The notes below the pieces were generated by a model. It saw nothing but the letters and a program-made list of their open reading frames with translations, made no database searches and was not told where the DNA came from. A stretch of DNA of 64,000 nt from Picochlorum sp. 'celeri' (taxonomy: Eukaryota > Chlorophyta > Trebouxiophyceae), in the NCBI GenBank assembly GCA_010909725.1, contig JAACMV010000018.1:124001-188000 (forward strand). Reading direction: 5' to 3'. Positions 61,326 through 64,000 of the stretch are shown one piece after another. Position 1 is the stretch's first letter, and every line of letters starts with the position of its first letter. A program made the translations under genes and the position numbers.

Positions 61326-64000
61326 TTACATCGTACTCTTTGTAATTTTCCCTACATCTATACAGTATATGTGGTTGTCTCTGCATCCAAAGTATCCTAA
61401 CCCCGAGTCTGACAGCAGTAAAGAATGAACAGAGTTCGGCATGTGGACACATGCCTCTACCTGTGGAAGAATGGATTTGTCAGCAAGTCTGATGATGCGG
61501 ATCACATTGTCGCTGCAACTTGCGAGCAATATATTTATATTTGGATTCAGATATGCGGTGTAGACTTCGATACCAGAAGTTGAGGGAAAGAGTGCCATCG
61601 AATCGTCAGAAAATGTCCCAAGGTTGATTGTGATCACATGGCCACTCTGGCCAACCACTATGATGTGCTCTTCTCGCCCAGTCTTGTACAGCATTGGATC
61701 GATGAAAAACTTTGATATATCTCCAAAAGACTTTTTAAAAATTGTGGACCCTGTTTCGAGGTCGAAACAGCAACATGTGCCATGAAGAGACATGGTGACA
61801 ACACAATGCCCATGCGTTGAAGAATTCACGTGCAGTGGCTTGGCAAACACGACATCCTCCACAGATTTGCTCCACACTGCCTGTGAGACACATGAATCCG
61901 AGTTATCATCGTTCGAAGCCACATCAAGAGCAATAATTTCCCCTTTCAACGTTGCTGCAATGCAACGGTCAACCTCTTGACAGTACTCTAGTGTACAAGC
62001 AACAGGGCCACCTACATGCATGAGTTTGTACATGCGATCCATCTTTCGAACATCTACAGCAGCTATATATCCATCATATGAACCAAACAAAACTTTTGTA
62101 CCCACAACACATGGAGAAACTCGAGCTCCAATGTTGAGCCTATGCTGGATGTACTCTTTCCCAGTTCTTGCACAAACAAAAGTTACACCAAATGCCGAAC
62201 CTGGAATGACGAGCACGCCTTCCAACTCTGCCATTGTAGCAGATACTTTATCTCTAATCTTCAGGGTGAAAAGCACATCCGAACCAGCGGATGACAATGC
62301 ATCCAACCGGCCTAGGTGGGAGCAGCACAGGAGGCCACCATCATCAAGCAAATGGCAAGGTGCATCAACACACGATCCTATATCTCGACTCCAAAGCATG
62401 CAATCCTCTATTTTCCATGAATCCTTCGGTAAACTATCGTGTGCCACTTTGGGTCTTTTTCGATCACGGCGGGCAAGGGCTCTGGCAGAATGGTGATGAT
62501 AGAAAACCTCATCAACAGGCAGATGGAGCTGGTTTGCAATTGCAACGACTGAAGACGAGGTTGCTCCCAAATCAAATATAGAATCCGTCGGCTCAAAAGA
62601 ATTCATCGGAATGTCCAAACATTCTGCCAGAACTTCCATCACATGCTGCTCGCTGGACTCTCCTCTACTGACAGTGGAGTGATGTTTACATTGATTTACT
62701 TGCAGTTGCAATTTGTTCACATCAACCTTGCCAGATAAATTCATTGGAATGTCAACATTGCCATCCATAATGATAACAGCACTTCCAGGACCTATAATAT
62801 CTCGACACTTTCTCCTCACATCTGCAAATTCCACATCTTCCCTCCTCCAAAACACAAAGCATACAATTTGCGATGACTCTGCAACTGGCACAAACATAAC
62901 ATCCAGCACCCCATCAACCTGCGCCTTGATATTCTGTATCATTCCATCCACATCGATGAATTCACCCTGTACTTTTTGCAAACCCCGAGACCGGCCTGTG
63001 ATCACCAAGTTGCCTTGACTGTCAAAGAATCCTAAATCCCCTGGATACTCGGTCTTCATTCTTCCATGGAAATCGCCAGAAATACAAACACCCCGATCAT
63101 CATCCACAGTTATTGTAAATCTAGGTAATGCTCTCCCGACAGGGATATGTATAGTCTTTTCACGCTCTGTATCAAAGTGTGTGCAGTCAAAATATGTGCA
63201 GTCTCCCCCAGTTCCAGTGGTCCCATACAAATTACAAATAATCCTCTTTTGTTGAGAACGGAACGCATCTTGCATCATCTTCAACAAATCACTATACAAG
63301 ACCTCCCCTGAAGAGATGGCCACTCGAACGCTCTTCACAAGCTCCTCAACACGATTGACAGAAGCCAAAAGCAGTCTCCACACCGTTGGGGTCAGGGTGA
63401 GATGTGTACAGGAATGCTCTCGCCACAAAGACACAAGCTTATACGGCTCCAGATATACCTCAACACTCACACAAAGTATAGAAACATGTTTTTCTGTCAA
63501 CAAAGGGCCAAAGATCTGACACACATGATCAACAAAGCACGTTGGTGTATGAAATGACACAACATCCCCCTGCTCCCTCCATGGTATCTCGCATGCCTGC
63601 CATTCCAATCGATTCATCAATACAGAAATAGATCCATACACAGGCTTTTGGGAATCTCCACTAGTTGTACCACTTGTATATAATATGTACAAGGTATCAT
63701 CAGTGATGATGTCGCATGCTTTGTCCTTCTCTTCGCTTTCTTTGGTCTTGTCAACACCATGCCGTTTCCCACAACGTCGAAACTCAAAACCTGTCGAATC
63801 CATTGTACGGGAGGCTCTAGAAACACACAGTACAGCGCAGCTGTCAACATCAAAGGGTAGACCCAAGCCACCAGGGACATCTCGATCCCCCACCACCACA
63901 ACACTAGGTTGAAGCTCTGCCATCATCAATGCCAATCGACTCTTTGAATATCGAGCATGAAGAGGTACAAAAGCGCAATCCACCGCCAAACAGGCCACCA
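61326..64000 (-). CDS. AASDH: AASDH-like adenylation / carrier / PQQ-propeller protein, partial
   Basis: The 5' end lies beyond the right edge; 891 codons are visible with no intron. Order: AMP-binding domain with core motif LYTSGTTSGDSQKPV (a slightly longer loop than usual), NLYGTTGTGG, YPGDLGFF and ITGRSRGLQKVQGEFID; a carrier domain with IFDLGATSSSV, whose Ser is the phosphopantetheine site; then seven or so beta-propeller repeats of PQQ type (GSYDGYIAAVDVRK, ATLKGEIIALDVA, GQSGHVITINLG, GCRDNHIYCIDVG). This is the layout of animal AASDH/ACSF4 and plant relatives. Despite its name AASDH's true substrate is unresolved. The lysine of the adenylation A10 motif appears present (NLSGKVDVNKL). 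Confidence 0.85.
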   Translation of the reverse strand, partial: VACLAVDCAFVPLHARYSKSRLALMMAELQPSVVVVGDRDVPGGLGLPFDVDSCAVLCVSRASRTMDSTGFEFRRCGKRHGVDKTKESEEKDKACDIITDDTLYILYTSGTTSGDSQKPVYGSISVLMNRLEWQACEIPWREQGDVVSFHTPTCFVDHVCQIFGPLLTEKHVSILCVSVEVYLEPYKLVSLWREHSCTHLTLTPTVWRLLLASVNRVEELVKSVRVAISSGEVLYSDLLKMMQDAFRSQQKRIICNLYGTTGTGGDCTYFDCTHFDTEREKTIHIPVGRALPRFTITVDDDRGVCISGDFHGRMKTEYPGDLGFFDSQGNLVITGRSRGLQKVQGEFIDVDGMIQNIKAQVDGVLDVMFVPVAESSQIVCFVFWRREDVEFADVRRKCRDIIGPGSAVIIMDGNVDIPMNLSGKVDVNKLQLQVNQCKHHSTVSRGESSEQHVMEVLAECLDIPMNSFEPTDSIFDLGATSSSVVAIANQLHLPVDEVFYHHHSARALARRDRKRPKVAHDSLPKDSWKIEDCMLWSRDIGSCVDAPCHLLDDGGLLCCSHLGRLDALSSAGSDVLFTLKIRDKVSATMAELEGVLVIPGSAFGVTFVCARTGKEYIQHRLNIGARVSPCVVGTKVLFGSYDGYIAAVDVRKMDRMYKLMHVGGPVACTLEYCQEVDRCIAATLKGEIIALDVASNDDNSDSCVSQAVWSKSVEDVVFAKPLHVNSSTHGHCVVTMSLHGTCCCFDLETGSTIFKKSFGDISKFFIDPMLYKTGREEHIIVVGQSGHVITINLGTFSDDSMALFPSTSGIEVYTAYLNPNINILLASCSDNVIRIIRLADKSILPQVEACVHMPNSVHSLLLSDSGLGYFGCRDNHIYCIDVGKITKSTM

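Noticed and set aside
1..64000. tRNA, rRNA and CRISPR signals
   Set aside because: I looked for TPsiC-loop (GGTTCGAATCC-like) motifs with matching stems, rRNA-like stretches and regularly spaced repeats and found none convincing. A tRNAscan-SE run would settle the tRNA question.

Overview
This window is nuclear DNA from a photosynthetic eukaryote, most likely a unicellular green-lineage (prasinophyte-like) alga. Several genes carry short GT-AG introns (about 50-240 nt, often starting GTACGT, GTGCG or GTAAGT). Many products have plastid or mitochondrial presequences. Plant-type proteins are present: an ARP7-like actin-related protein, plastid terminal oxidase, LTO1 (VKOR-thioredoxin fusion), a chloroplast sensor kinase (CSK/Hik2) relative, lumenal FKBP20-2 and an ABCF4-type protein. 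I did not recognise the species. I saw no rRNA, tRNA, CRISPR array or intact transposon.

Layout. 1-12.7 kb holds a partial proteasome ATPase (RPT1), a KDM5-type JmjN/ARID/PHD/JmjC protein in three exons, a Nudix hydrolase, ARP7 and a bromodomain protein; three of these five are chromatin genes. 13.3-19.7 kb is mostly organellar: LTO1, a plastid-type EamA transporter, mitochondrial ISCU, a DUF455 ferritin-like protein and the CSK-like protein. 20-29.5 kb holds a large Nup188-like nucleoporin, a LarB homologue and ABCF4. 29.6-32.2 kb has two tandem secreted, apparently GPI-anchored DUF3455 proteins. 32.5-36.7 kb has PTOX, a small ankyrin protein and MnmG/MTO1. 37.3-50.3 kb is one five-exon VPS13 gene of about 4,263 codons. 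50.3-64 kb has Mn-superoxide dismutase, a MoxR/RavA-like AAA+ ATPase, an unrecognised membrane protein with a polyproline run, FKBP20-2, a universal stress protein, a sulfotransferase, a secreted Asp-box protein, a NUMOD3 protein and a partial AASDH-like adenylation/PQQ-propeller protein.

The genome is compact. Ten convergent pairs have stop-to-stop gaps of about 15-145 bp, so antisense 3' UTR overlap is likely. The most notable observations are these. The KDM5 protein has Lys where the first iron-binding His should be, with several other pocket changes. The CSK-like protein has Arg in place of the phospho-acceptor His. The LarB homologue has Ser where the catalytic Cys is expected. The RavA-like gene has two homologous, same-phase, apparently mutually exclusive terminal exons. 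The two DUF3455 genes share length, intron position and architecture but have different linkers. A bromodomain protein carries coiled-coil and PEHE-like segments resembling KANSL1. Splice junctions are inferred by reading the sequence and have no transcript support.
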